A stretch of 64,000 nucleotides of DNA, from the NCBI RefSeq assembly GCF_030068445.1, contig NZ_JAQPOK010000041.1, positions 1-64,000 of the forward strand, given 5' to 3'. The notes under the pieces are model-generated. The model had not been told where the DNA came from. It saw only the letters and a program-made list of their open reading frames with translations, and ran no database searches. This document shows, piece after piece, positions 14,036-23,650 of this stretch (its first letter is position 1; every line of letters begins with the position of its first letter). The position numbers and the translations under genes are program-made. The stretch comes from Roseofilum halophilum BLCC-M91 (GTDB lineage Bacteria; Cyanobacteriota; Cyanobacteriia; Cyanobacteriales; Desertifilaceae).

Positions 14036-15589
14036 ATGATAGATCGCCGAAATCAAATCTCTGAAGTGGTCGTCACTGCGGAGGAAATGCGAGCCATTGA
14101 AAACCGCATCTTTGCGGCAGGTATGCCCGTAGCAGCGTTGATGGAAAAGGTGGCGGGGTTGGTGGCTCGGCGGATGATGGCCGAATGGGAAACATTAGGG
14201 TTAACTTCGGCTAAAATTGGCGTGATTGTGGGGCCAGGTCATAATGGTGGGGATGCTTTGGTGATTGCGAGGGAATTGCATTGCCAAGGGTATCAAGTCG
14301 CCATTACACAACCGTTGGCCAAGTTAAAGGCATTGACCCAAAGCCATGCCCAGTATGGCAAAAGTTTGGGGATTCCTTGGGTGAGTTTAGGGGAATTGCT
14401 GCCAAGTTGCGATATTCTGATTGATGGCTTGTTTGGATTTGGTCTAGAGCGCCCCATTTCTGGAGATCTGGCCGAGCAAGTGGAGCAGATTAATCAATCC
14501 CAAAAGCGGGTTTTTAGTGTTGATTTACCCTCTGGCATCCATACGGATACGGGGGAAGTTCTCGGCCATGCCATTCGTGCTGATTATACGTTTTGTTTGG
14601 GACTGTGGAAAGCGGCTTGTTTGCAAGATGGGGCGGTTGAGTATTTGGGGAAGGTGGAGTTGGTTGATTTTGGGATTCCGTTAGGGGATATTGAGGCGGT
14701 TTTAGGGGAGTCTTGCCGATGTTATCGTATCACCAGAGAACGGGCGATCGCCGGTTTGCCCCTTCCCCGTCCTCTCCTATCCCATAAATACAAAGCGGGT
14801 CATCTCTTGCTGGTGTGCGGTTCTGAGGAATATGCCGGTAGTGCCATTTTAACCGGTTTAGGGGCCCGCGCTTCTGGGGTGGGGATGCTTTCAATTGCGG
14901 TTCCTGGGAGCTTAAAACCCCTGCTCGTTCCCCAGCTCCCGGAAGCACTGATTATTCCTTGTCCAGAAACCGACAGGGGGGCGATCGCCGAATTTCCCGA
15001 TCCTCTAGACTGGGACAAGTATCAGGCGATCGCCTGCGGCCCGGGAATTGGGCGATCGGCTGAACCCATTATTTCCACTCTCCTCCAAGTTCCCACACCC
15101 CTGATCCTCGATGCCGACGGTCTAAATAACCTCGCCAGTCTCGGTATTTCCCAGCTCAAGGGGCGATCGGCTCCCACCCTCCTCACCCCCCATGCCGGAG
15201 AATTCAAGCGCCTCTTTCCGCAAATTAACCCCAATGTAGACCGCATCCAAGCCGTTCGCGCAGCGAGTCAACAAACCGGGGCGATCGTTCTTCTTAAAGG
15301 CGCAAGAACCGCCATTGGTAGTCCCACCGGAACCGTTTACCTCAACCCCGAAAGCACCCCAGCCCTCGCCAGAGGAGGCAGTGGCGATGTTCTCACCGGC
15401 CTTTTGGGGGGCCTGCTGGCCCAACTCCCCAAAGCCCCAGAAATCGCCATCCAAACCGCCACCTGGTGGCACGCCCAAGCAGGAATCTTAGCCGCCCAAC
15501 ACCGCACCCCTTTAGGCGTAGATGCCTTTCATCTCACCGAATACTTGAGTCAAGTTATAGCGCTGCGTGCGGTAATCGGTAATCGGTAA
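14036..15589 (+). CDS. nnr: Bifunctional NAD(P)H-hydrate repair enzyme
   Basis: A 517-residue fusion that rescues damaged NADH and NADPH hydrates. The N-terminal half is the NnrE epimerase (GPGHNGGDALVIAREL; VDLPSGIHTDTG). The C-terminal half is the NnrD ADP- or ATP-dependent dehydratase (HKYKAGHLLLVCG, GPGIGRS, LDADGLNNL, TPHAGEFKRL, ARGGSGDVLTGLLGG). ATG 14036 is chosen with GAGGAG upstream at about 13 bases; a TTG at 14027 is closer to that site and cannot be excluded. The final residues (RAVIGNR) are encoded by a palindrome and a heptamer repeat, so the natural C-terminus has been replaced or extended. Confidence 0.93.
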   Translation: MIDRRNQISEVVVTAEEMRAIENRIFAAGMPVAALMEKVAGLVARRMMAEWETLGLTSAKIGVIVGPGHNGGDALVIARELHCQGYQVAITQPLAKLKALTQSHAQYGKSLGIPWVSLGELLPSCDILIDGLFGFGLERPISGDLAEQVEQINQSQKRVFSVDLPSGIHTDTGEVLGHAIRADYTFCLGLWKAACLQDGAVEYLGKVELVDFGIPLGDIEAVLGESCRCYRITRERAIAGLPLPRPLLSHKYKAGHLLLVCGSEEYAGSAILTGLGARASGVGMLSIAVPGSLKPLLVPQLPEALIIPCPETDRGAIAEFPDPLDWDKYQAIACGPGIGRSAEPIISTLLQVPTPLILDADGLNNLASLGISQLKGRSAPTLLTPHAGEFKRLFPQINPNVDRIQAVRAASQQTGAIVLLKGARTAIGSPTGTVYLNPESTPALARGGSGDVLTGLLGGLLAQLPKAPEIAIQTATWWHAQAGILAAQHRTPLGVDAFHLTEYLSQVIALRAVIGNR

Positions 15590-15623
15590 TCGGTAATCGG
15601 TAATCGGTAATCGGTAATCGGTA
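15571..15623 (+). repeat. Heptamer tandem repeat GGTAATC, about 7.5 copies
   Basis: Perfect tandem GGTAATC units start inside the last codons of nnr and run past its stop. Since 7 is not a multiple of 3, each frame meets a stop within a few units, so the nnr stop is supplied by the third unit whatever the copy number. Short heptamer arrays are a known feature of filamentous cyanobacteria. Confidence 0.95.
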
Positions 15624-15723
15624 GCGTAGCCTGTCCGCAGGAAAAACATCTACCCATTTTTGGGCAATTCCAAAAATCCCAAAGCTATGATGGGAAAAGT
15701 TCGCCTCCCCACCCAACCCGATC

Positions 15724-18700
15724 ATGTGGAAATCCATTACTTCCCTCTGTGTCTTCCTATCCTGTGCAGTACCTGCCTACGCTCAACCCTCAATTACCCC
15801 AGCCCAAGACGCAACCGGAACCCAAGTTACTCCTAGTGGCCCTCAATATCACATCACCGGCGGAACCCAAGCGGGTTCTAATCTTTTCCACAGCTTTCAA
15901 CAGCTCGGTTTAAACCCTGGAGAAGTAGCCAACTTCATTGCTAGGCCCCAGATTCAGAACATTCTCGGTCGGGTTGTGGGGGGTGAAGCGTCCCTGATAA
16001 ACGGCCTCATTCAAGTCGTTGGAGCTAATGCCAACCTCTATCTGATGAACCCTGCGGGCATCATTTTCGGGCCCAACGCCCAGCTCAACGTCCCCGCAGA
16101 CTTCACTGCCACCACCGCAACGGCGATCGGATTTGGTCATGATACCTGGTTTAATGCCCAAGGAGACAACACTTACGCCAACTTAATCGGTACGCCCCGT
16201 GAATTCCAATTTCCCTACCATAATCCCGGCACAATCATCAACGAAGGCAACTTAACCGTTAATCCCCAACAACAGCTCACCCTCCTCGGCGGAACCACCA
16301 TTAACCTCGGAACCCTAGAAGCACCTGGCGGAAAAATCACCATTGCCGCCATTCCCGGCGAGCAAGTTGTCCGTATTTCCCAAGAAGGCCATTTACTCAC
16401 CCTAGATTTACCCTTATCCGCAACACCCACAACCGAAGAAAACCCCATTCAACCCGCTTCACTACCGGAATTAATTACCGGCGGTTTTGTCAGTCATGCC
16501 AGCCAACTCCAGGTTAATCAACACGGACAAGTTGAATTAACCGGCAGTGGCATCACCTTACCCCCACCAAGCGGACTCAATATTACATCAGGCAGCCTAG
16601 GGGTTTCGGGAAATGAAGGGGGAGAAATTCAGATTTTAGGCGAACAAATAGGAGTCATTGATGGCAACATTAATGCATCTGGCATCAATAGCGGTGGTGA
16701 AATTTTTATTGGTGGAGATATCCAAGGACAAGGCATTTTACCCAACGCCTCCCGCACCTTTATCAGCCCAGATTCCGTTATTTCTGCCGATGCCCTAGCA
16801 GAAGGCAATGGCGGACAAATCATCATTTTTGCCGAAGAAACCGCCAGGATATACGGAACCCTGAGCGCCAGAGCCGGGCAAATTTCCGGCAACGGCGGCT
16901 TCATCGAAACCAGTGGCTTACAGTCCTTAGACCTCAGCCAAACCCCTGATACTTCCGCCCCCTTTGGCGAGGGGGGCACATGGTTAATCGATCCCTATAA
17001 TGTGGAGATTGTTCCAGCAGGGTTTGGAAGTAGTAATATTAACAGCACCAATCCCTTTTCCCCCACGGGAGATTCCGCAAAATTAGAAGTTGGCTTACTT
17101 ATAGATGCCTTAAAAAACAGCTCAAACGTTGAAATCATCACAGGAACTGGAGGCACTCAACTCGGTGATATCACCTTATCCACTGACTTAGATTTTAATG
17201 GCATTGGCAATAGTTCCTTAACCTTAAATGCAGAAGGTGGAATATTTATCAATCGGCCAATTTTTGACAGTAATCTCACTACTCCAGACTCCCTTAATTT
17301 AAACTTCCAAGGTCAGAGTCGATCTGTAACCGTCAATGCGCCTATTTCCACGCAAGGCGGTAATATTAACATGACAGCAGAAAGTAGCGGTAATGGTATT
17401 CATCTAACTGTACCTCTCAACTCTAGTGGTGGAGCCATTCATCTCACAGGAACCAGCGTAGGATCGGGAGATGGAGTATATATTGAAGGGAGTGCGAGTA
17501 TTGACTCTGGAGGAGGAGACATTAACATTGAGGCAGCCACAGCTACAGGTGGCACTGCCTTAAATGTTCAAGCTCCCATTAGTGCTGGCACGGGTAACAT
17601 CAGCCTTATTTCTGATTTACCCTCTATTAACAATAAAATTTCCGGCATGGGTGATTTACTGATCCGACCTCAAAATCCAAATGCCACCATTTTTCTCGGC
17701 CCAAATTTATCCGCACCATTCTTTAGTTTGAGCCAAGGAGAACTTGCCCAACGGATTGATATTTCAGGAACTGTCACCATTGAAAATAACAGCACGATTA
17801 ATATTTCAGCCTTAGATCTCAACAATAGCAGCAACCCTGCTCCTGCACGACAATATACCTTAATCCTCCAAGGACAAACCCTAAATTTTAACAACACTCT
17901 AATCTTAAGTCCCAATCAAAACGGACAATTCATTGCCACTGGAAGTATTTTAGATAGCTCCCCAGTTAATTCGGCAATATTTAATGGCAGGGTTCTTTTA
18001 GATGCCAATACCATCGGCACAGAAGCCGCTCCCCTCTACATTAAAGGCAGTCAACTAGCTGCCATTACTCGTTCTGGCGATCTCTTTCTCGACACCGGTG
18101 ATATCTCCATTAATCCCCCTCAAAATACCGTCAGCACCGTTTCCGGAATTAGCGGTATCCAAAGCGCTGGTCAACTCAACATTCAAGGCAGCCAAAACCT
18201 TAATTTAGATGCAAATTTGACCTCTAATGGAGCCATGACCATTGCTCCACCCTTGAATTTAGTCAATGATATCACCTTAGAAAGTAACGGCGGATTAATT
18301 AATTTAGAGAATACCATTAATGGCAATCAAGACTTAATCCTTAACTCAGGAAGCGTAACCTTTGCTAGTCCTGTCGGCAACACAGCACCCTTAAATAACT
18401 TAACCGTTACTGGAGCAACTCAACTCAATGCAGAGATTACCACCACAGACACCCAAACCTATAATAATTCCGTCCAATTAAACGATAATCTCACCCTCAG
18501 TAGCACCCATACTATCACCTTTGGGCAAACCCTTGATGGCGCTCAAGATTTAACCCTAAATAGTGATAGTATTACCTTTGCAGATGCGGTGGGAAGTATC
18601 GACCCCTTAAATCGTTTAACCGTTAATGGCAATACCAGACTCAATAACACTATTACCACCACCACAGCCCAAATCTATAATGGTTTAGTGCAATTGGATC

Positions 18701-21700
18701 ACTCGGTAATTTTGGATAGTGGTAATGGGAATATCAGCTTTGCCAATACAGTTGATGGGGCTGAAGATTTAACCCTTAATAGTGACAATATTACCTTTGG
18801 GGATGAGGTGGGCAGTATCGACCCCTTAAATCAGTTAACCCTGAATGGAAACACGACCCTCAATGGCAATATTACCACAACTGGAGCGCAAGCCTATAAC
18901 GGCTTAGTGGAATTAAATAACTCGGTTATTTTAGACAGTAGTGGCGCTAATATTACTTTTTCTGATGCAGTGTCTGGCGCTCAGGATTTAAACGTTAATG
19001 GGGGCGAAATCAACTTTTCTAATCCGGTGGGAAGTCCTAACCCTTTAACCAGTTTAACCCTGAATGGAAATACGACCCTTAATGGCAATATCACCACAAC
19101 CGGAGCGCAAACCTATAACGGTTCAGTTCAATTGAATAATAACTCGATCTTACAGAGTGGCAATGGGGATATTACCTTTGAAGGGACGGTTGATGGAACC
19201 CAAAATTTTAAGTTAGATGCGGGGACAGGAAATATTACTTTTAATGGACAAGTCGGCAGTACAAATCCCTTAGCTGATTTCACCCTGGAGAGTACGGGAT
19301 TAACCCAAATTAACGATACGGTGAATGCCAGTCAAATCAGGACAAATGCAGGGGGAACGACTGAAGTTAATGGAGATATCACTACGACAGGAGAGCAGGT
19401 TTATAATAATCCCGTTATTTTAGGCAATAGCATTACCTTCAGAACCGATAATAGTAATCTTACCTTTGACAATACGGTTGATGGCACAACCGCAGGAGCG
19501 CAAAACTTAACGGTAGAAACGGGTACAGGTAGCCTGAGAGGGTTTGGTGCAGTGGGGAATTCGGTTCCCCTCGGTGACATTACTTTAATTGCTGATGACA
19601 TGAGTTTTGACAGTTCCCTGGCTGGTACGGGGACTCTAACCCTGGAACCGTTCAGCAATACGCAAAATATTCGACTGGGAGGAACGGATAATAATGACCC
19701 GAATACTTTAGAGTTAAGTGCTACGGATATTCAAGGGTGGCAAAATGGATTTCAGTCGATTACTGTGGGACGCAATACTTTATCTGGAGCAATCGTTACT
19801 GAGGGGAATTTAACATTTCAAGACCCGATCGCACTGCAAACGGGATCGAGTATAACGGTAAATGGCACACTGACAGGAGCAGATGATGCTTCCATTGGTT
19901 TAGAGGGTTCTGAAATCAGGTTGAATGCCGATATTACCACAGCGAATAACGATATTAATCTCAATGGTGCAATTAATCTGGGTGCAGATGCAACCCTGAG
20001 TACGGGCACTGGAGAGGGCAATCTCAATATTGCGGGGTCAATTGATGGTAATGCGGGACTCACTTTAGAATCGGGTACGGGAGAGATTAGCCTCAATGGT
20101 AATATCGGTGAAATTAACCCGTTAAATCGTTTAAATATTCAAGGTAATGTGACGACAGGGGCGAATGGTTCATCTATTACTACTGTTAATGATATAACGA
20201 CAGGAGAGATCAGTACCAGTGGCCAAGCCCTGAGTTTAACCAGCAACCAAGGCAATATTCAAACCGGAGATTTGGATACAGCAGCCATAGGAAGCGGTGG
20301 CAGTCTTACCCTAAGCAGTCCCACTGGTAGCATCACCACAGGAAATCTGACTTCTGCGGGAGATACAGCCGGAGGCGATATTAATGTACAAGCGCAAGTT
20401 TCAATTACGACCGGTGATATTGACTCCAGCGCCACTACAGGAGATGGAGGTTCCGTATTTCTTGACCCCATTGGTAATGTGCAAGTTGGTTTTATTAATG
20501 CTCAGGGAGGAACCGCAGGCACGGGGGGCAATGTATTTGCCGAGTCTACGGGGGGATTTTTCCAATCTACGGGAACATTTGTAGACCAAAATGGGCAAAA
20601 CGCCAGCATATCAACCGCCGGGGGACTTGGTGGGGGAACGATTGAAATTCGTCATCAGGGGGGGACGTTGAATGCACCGATACAACCCTTTGGGGTGGGC
20701 AATGGGGGAGTGAATGGCACTCAAGGGGTGATGACAACGGGAGCGTTTACCCTATCCAATCAAGAGTTTGCCGATTCGTTTACGTTGGGAACCATACGAA
20801 TTGTGACGGATGATGGGGTAATACCGACTGCTGTAACTACTCCGCCAACACGGACTACGGTTCCTTCATCAGTTGTAGTGGAGCCAACGATTGAGCCAAG
20901 TGTGCCCATTACGCCTGTACCCACGCCAAGGGTTTCTATTCCTTTGATTCCTACAGAAAGTCCTTCTATTTCCGAGTTTCCCCCGCCAACTCCCTCTAGT
21001 TCTGGTGGTGATGGTGGGGGTAATGGTGGGAATGGTAGCGGTAATGGGGGTGGTGCTGCTGTTGCTGTTCCTCCGTCGGCGTTGCCAGTAGTCGGGGTTG
21101 CTGTTTCTGAGGAGGAAGGTTCAGATGATGGTGTGGGGAGTGCGGTGAATGCGGTGTTACTGGGACGGGAGAATGGGGCGCAACCCATGGTGATTTCTAC
21201 AGATGAGGTAAGTTTAGATCAAACCATCGCCGCTTTGGAAGCTCAATTTACCCGTGAATATGAGGTGTATTTGGGTTTGGAGAATAATACGCGGATTTTG
21301 CAGTTGCGGGAAATTCAGAGTTGGTTAGAGGAAGCGAGTCAAGCGCCTGTAAACACTGGGTTGATTTATGTGGTGTTTGGTCGTCGGCAGTTGGAAGAGA
21401 ATGCGGCGCTGGTATGTCCGGTTCCCACTGCTGTAGAGGTAGAAGGGGCCCGGCAACCCCCCGCTTGTCTGCCCCATCCAGAGGATACGTTGCATTTGAT
21501 TTTGGTTACGGCGAATGAGGAGCCGATGCAAGTGGATTTTCCAGAGGTGAAGCGGGAGGAGGTGATGGCGCTGGTGAATGAGTTGCGTCAGGAGGTGACG
21601 AATCAGTTTAAGTTGCGAACGACGAGTTATTTGCCACCAGCGCAGAGGTTGCATGAATTGCTGATTGAGCCATTGGAATCGACGTTAGAGGAGCAGGGGA

Positions 21701-22509
21701 TTGAGACGCTGGTGATGATTCCGGATAGGGGACTGAGGTCTTTGCCAATGGCGGTTTTGCATGATGGGGAGCAGTTTTTGATGGAGAAGTATAGTTTGGG
21801 GTTGGTTCCCAGTTTTAGCCTGACGTTGCCAGAGTATCGGAGTTTGCAGGGGGTGGAGGTTTTGGCTATGGGGGCTTCGGAGTTTGAGGACATGCCGCCT
21901 TTACCTGCTGTGCCGGTGGAGTTGCGAGAAATTGGGGGGGAGGATGCGTTTCTGAATGAGGGGTTTACGATAGAGAATTTGCGGGCAGGGCATCAGACGG
22001 GGCGGTTTCCGATTGTTCATTTGGCGACTCATGCGGATTTCCAAGAGGGCGCTCCAGAGAATTCGTTTATTCAGTTGTGGGAGTCGCAGATTCAACTGCC
22101 GGAGATGAGGGGGTTGGACTGGGGGAATCCTCCTGTGGATTTGTTGACGTTGAGTGCTTGTCGAACGGCGATAGGGAATGAGGAGGCGGAGTTGGGGTTT
22201 GCAGGGTTGGCGGTGATGTCTGGGGCTAGGTCGGCTTTGGCGAGTCTTTGGTACAGTAGCGATGTGGGCACGTTGGCGCTGATGAGTAAGTTTTATGACC
22301 AGTTGGAGTCTGCGCCGACTCGTGGGGAGGCTCTGCGTCGGGCGCAGTTGGCGATGTTGGAGGGTGAGGTGAGTTTGGATGGGGGACAGTTGCGGGGAAC
22401 GAGGGGACAGGGGGGGATTACTTTGCCGAAGGAGTTGGCTCAGGGGAGTGTGTCTTTTTCCCATCCCTATTATTGGGGAGCGTTTACGATGATTGGTACG
22501 CCTTGGTGA
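15724..22509 (+). CDS. Secreted haemagglutinin-like (TpsA-type) protein with C-terminal CHAT protease domain
   Basis: A 2261-residue protein. A signal peptide (residues 1-20, ending AYA) leads into a filamentous-haemagglutinin TPS domain (about 25-170) with GVANxx-like, INGLIQVVGANANLYLMNP and GIIFGPNA motifs. Long beta-helix-type repeats follow, including four or five 73-residue repeats at about 867-1230. A Gly-rich linker lies near 1760-1780. The C-terminal region (about 1985-2255) is a CHAT caspase-like domain with DRGLRSLPMAVL, the catalytic His H2103 in HLATHA and Cys C2146 in LSACRTA. The N-terminus predicts two-partner secretion; no TpsB transporter is in the window. The CHAT domain implies surface or secreted proteolysis, by inference. 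A hairpin terminator follows. Confidence 0.92.
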   Translation: MWKSITSLCVFLSCAVPAYAQPSITPAQDATGTQVTPSGPQYHITGGTQAGSNLFHSFQQLGLNPGEVANFIARPQIQNILGRVVGGEASLINGLIQVVGANANLYLMNPAGIIFGPNAQLNVPADFTATTATAIGFGHDTWFNAQGDNTYANLIGTPREFQFPYHNPGTIINEGNLTVNPQQQLTLLGGTTINLGTLEAPGGKITIAAIPGEQVVRISQEGHLLTLDLPLSATPTTEENPIQPASLPELITGGFVSHASQLQVNQHGQVELTGSGITLPPPSGLNITSGSLGVSGNEGGEIQILGEQIGVIDGNINASGINSGGEIFIGGDIQGQGILPNASRTFISPDSVISADALAEGNGGQIIIFAEETARIYGTLSARAGQISGNGGFIETSGLQSLDLSQTPDTSAPFGEGGTWLIDPYNVEIVPAGFGSSNINSTNPFSPTGDSAKLEVGLLIDALKNSSNVEIITGTGGTQLGDITLSTDLDFNGIGNSSLTLNAEGGIFINRPIFDSNLTTPDSLNLNFQGQSRSVTVNAPISTQGGNINMTAESSGNGIHLTVPLNSSGGAIHLTGTSVGSGDGVYIEGSASIDSGGGDINIEAATATGGTALNVQAPISAGTGNISLISDLPSINNKISGMGDLLIRPQNPNATIFLGPNLSAPFFSLSQGELAQRIDISGTVTIENNSTINISALDLNNSSNPAPARQYTLILQGQTLNFNNTLILSPNQNGQFIATGSILDSSPVNSAIFNGRVLLDANTIGTEAAPLYIKGSQLAAITRSGDLFLDTGDISINPPQNTVSTVSGISGIQSAGQLNIQGSQNLNLDANLTSNGAMTIAPPLNLVNDITLESNGGLINLENTINGNQDLILNSGSVTFASPVGNTAPLNNLTVTGATQLNAEITTTDTQTYNNSVQLNDNLTLSSTHTITFGQTLDGAQDLTLNSDSITFADAVGSIDPLNRLTVNGNTRLNNTITTTTAQIYNGLVQLDHSVILDSGNGNISFANTVDGAEDLTLNSDNITFGDEVGSIDPLNQLTLNGNTTLNGNITTTGAQAYNGLVELNNSVILDSSGANITFSDAVSGAQDLNVNGGEINFSNPVGSPNPLTSLTLNGNTTLNGNITTTGAQTYNGSVQLNNNSILQSGNGDITFEGTVDGTQNFKLDAGTGNITFNGQVGSTNPLADFTLESTGLTQINDTVNASQIRTNAGGTTEVNGDITTTGEQVYNNPVILGNSITFRTDNSNLTFDNTVDGTTAGAQNLTVETGTGSLRGFGAVGNSVPLGDITLIADDMSFDSSLAGTGTLTLEPFSNTQNIRLGGTDNNDPNTLELSATDIQGWQNGFQSITVGRNTLSGAIVTEGNLTFQDPIALQTGSSITVNGTLTGADDASIGLEGSEIRLNADITTANNDINLNGAINLGADATLSTGTGEGNLNIAGSIDGNAGLTLESGTGEISLNGNIGEINPLNRLNIQGNVTTGANGSSITTVNDITTGEISTSGQALSLTSNQGNIQTGDLDTAAIGSGGSLTLSSPTGSITTGNLTSAGDTAGGDINVQAQVSITTGDIDSSATTGDGGSVFLDPIGNVQVGFINAQGGTAGTGGNVFAESTGGFFQSTGTFVDQNGQNASISTAGGLGGGTIEIRHQGGTLNAPIQPFGVGNGGVNGTQGVMTTGAFTLSNQEFADSFTLGTIRIVTDDGVIPTAVTTPPTRTTVPSSVVVEPTIEPSVPITPVPTPRVSIPLIPTESPSISEFPPPTPSSSGGDGGGNGGNGSGNGGGAAVAVPPSALPVVGVAVSEEEGSDDGVGSAVNAVLLGRENGAQPMVISTDEVSLDQTIAALEAQFTREYEVYLGLENNTRILQLREIQSWLEEASQAPVNTGLIYVVFGRRQLEENAALVCPVPTAVEVEGARQPPACLPHPEDTLHLILVTANEEPMQVDFPEVKREEVMALVNELRQEVTNQFKLRTTSYLPPAQRLHELLIEPLESTLEEQGIETLVMIPDRGLRSLPMAVLHDGEQFLMEKYSLGLVPSFSLTLPEYRSLQGVEVLAMGASEFEDMPPLPAVPVELREIGGEDAFLNEGFTIENLRAGHQTGRFPIVHLATHADFQEGAPENSFIQLWESQIQLPEMRGLDWGNPPVDLLTLSACRTAIGNEEAELGFAGLAVMSGARSALASLWYSSDVGTLALMSKFYDQLESAPTRGEALRRAQLAMLEGEVSLDGGQLRGTRGQGGITLPKELAQGSVSFSHPYYWGAFTMIGTPW
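18322..19413 (+). repeat. 219-bp coding repeats in the haemagglutinin-like gene
   Basis: Equivalent points recur at 18322, 18538, 18757, 18976 and 19195: one 216-bp step, then three exact 219-bp steps (73 codons). Each unit contains a (G)xQDLTLNS...VGS...PLNxLT(L/V)NGNTTLN...ITTTGAQ(T)YN pattern. Constant unit length with drifting sequence indicates tandem duplication of a beta-helix rung block. Confidence 0.9.
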
Positions 22510-22517
22510 TGGGTAGT

Positions 22518-22539
22518 GCGGGCATCTTGCCCGCTTTTT
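22518..22539 (+). terminator. Rho-independent terminator after the CHAT gene
   Basis: GCGGGC, loop ATCTT, GCCCGC, then TTTTT. The hairpin starts 9 bp after the stop codon. The same GCGGGCATCTTGCCCGC hairpin recurs near 33584-33602 and, inverted, near 42430-42448, so a dispersed repeat serves as terminator here. Confidence 0.8.
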
Positions 22540-22552
22540 AACCCAATTAATT

Positions 22553-23455
22553 TCAGGAGATGGGGACAACTCCTCGATCGAAAACCTGGTGATTTGTGCC
22601 GATTCCTTGGATAATTAGGCGATCGCCATAAACTTCATAGGCAGCAAAACTCAGACGAGAGGCAGAATGGGCTGTCCATTCTGAACGACCGACATCTCGT
22701 ACCCCTGCCCCTGCGCCACAAATGAGGTAGGTTGTACCATTAATGGCGCGGGTGCGTTCGTAGACATGATCGTGGCCATTAATATACAGTTGCACTCCGT
22801 ATTTCTGAAATAAGGGGGTAAGGATGGGAATCAATTTATTGTTTAAGCCATAGTGGGCGGAAGAATAGATTTGGTGATGGCCAAACACAATTTTCCAGGG
22901 CGCGTCAGATTGTTTTAAGCCTTGCTCTAACCAGGCTAGTTGGTTGGCCCAGTCTGCATTAGAATTGGTATCTAAGGCCCAAAATTGCACCGCTTTCTGA
23001 CGGAAGCTATAGTAACGTTTGCCTCCCATGTTGAAGAGAGGATATTGGGTTTGAGGGACACCATTATCCGTGCGAATATCGTGGTTTCCCAAACAGGCGT
23101 AAAAGGGAATGCCTTGTTGTAGTAGGGGGCGATAGGGGTCTTCAAAAACGGCTTGAATTTTTTCTATTTCACCCTCGTTGTAAATATTATCTCCGGCTAG
23201 AATAACTAATTCACAGGGAAAGCGTTGAGCATACTGGGCCATGGCGGAAGCCACTGCATATTGACCCTGGGCCCCGGTTCCGGTATCTGCTACGGAGATA
23301 AATCGCAGCAGGGGGGAATCAGGGGTGAGAGGATTTTGGGCGATCGCCTTTTCTAAGGGCGGTTGAGAGCGATTCAAGGTAATCTGTTGACTGATGACCC
23401 ATCCCAGAGTCATCCCGGCTCCCCACTGGAGAATTTGACGACGTTTAATATTCAT
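22553..23455 (-). CDS. Tat-exported metallophosphoesterase (purple-acid-phosphatase-like)
   Basis: A 300-residue protein starting at ATG 23455. The N-terminus MNIKRRQILQWGAGMTLGWV is a twin-arginine-type signal (RRQIL). The catalytic metallophosphoesterase blocks are present: VADTG, GDNIYNEG, LGNHD, FGHHQIYS and NGHDHVYER, the order seen in acid phosphatase-type enzymes. It is expected to hydrolyse phosphate esters in the periplasm with a two-metal centre; the substrate is unknown. A frame continuing 19 codons upstream lacks support because it would precede the Tat signal. Convergent with the CHAT gene and divergent from purL. Confidence 0.85.
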   Translation of the reverse strand: MNIKRRQILQWGAGMTLGWVISQQITLNRSQPPLEKAIAQNPLTPDSPLLRFISVADTGTGAQGQYAVASAMAQYAQRFPCELVILAGDNIYNEGEIEKIQAVFEDPYRPLLQQGIPFYACLGNHDIRTDNGVPQTQYPLFNMGGKRYYSFRQKAVQFWALDTNSNADWANQLAWLEQGLKQSDAPWKIVFGHHQIYSSAHYGLNNKLIPILTPLFQKYGVQLYINGHDHVYERTRAINGTTYLICGAGAGVRDVGRSEWTAHSASRLSFAAYEVYGDRLIIQGIGTNHQVFDRGVVPIS

Positions 23456-23650
23456 TACCGTTTGGGTTGATCTATAATTTACAAATTTTAGAACCGATTG
23501 TCCCTTCTTCAATAGATGTCTATTCTATCGAATCCTGCCATTCTCCGCGTCTGCGCGTCTGTGTGTCCCCCTGTCCCTATTCGTCCCCCGATCTTCACCC
23601 TTGCCTTTTTGCCTTAAAATCAGAGAGGCGCTCTCTGTTGCGAATCGATC

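Noticed and set aside
21901-22569. 222-codon antisense ORF opposite the CHAT domain
   Set aside because: A shadow of the GC-skewed codon use of the CHAT gene; the peptide is an Arg/Pro/His-rich artefact.
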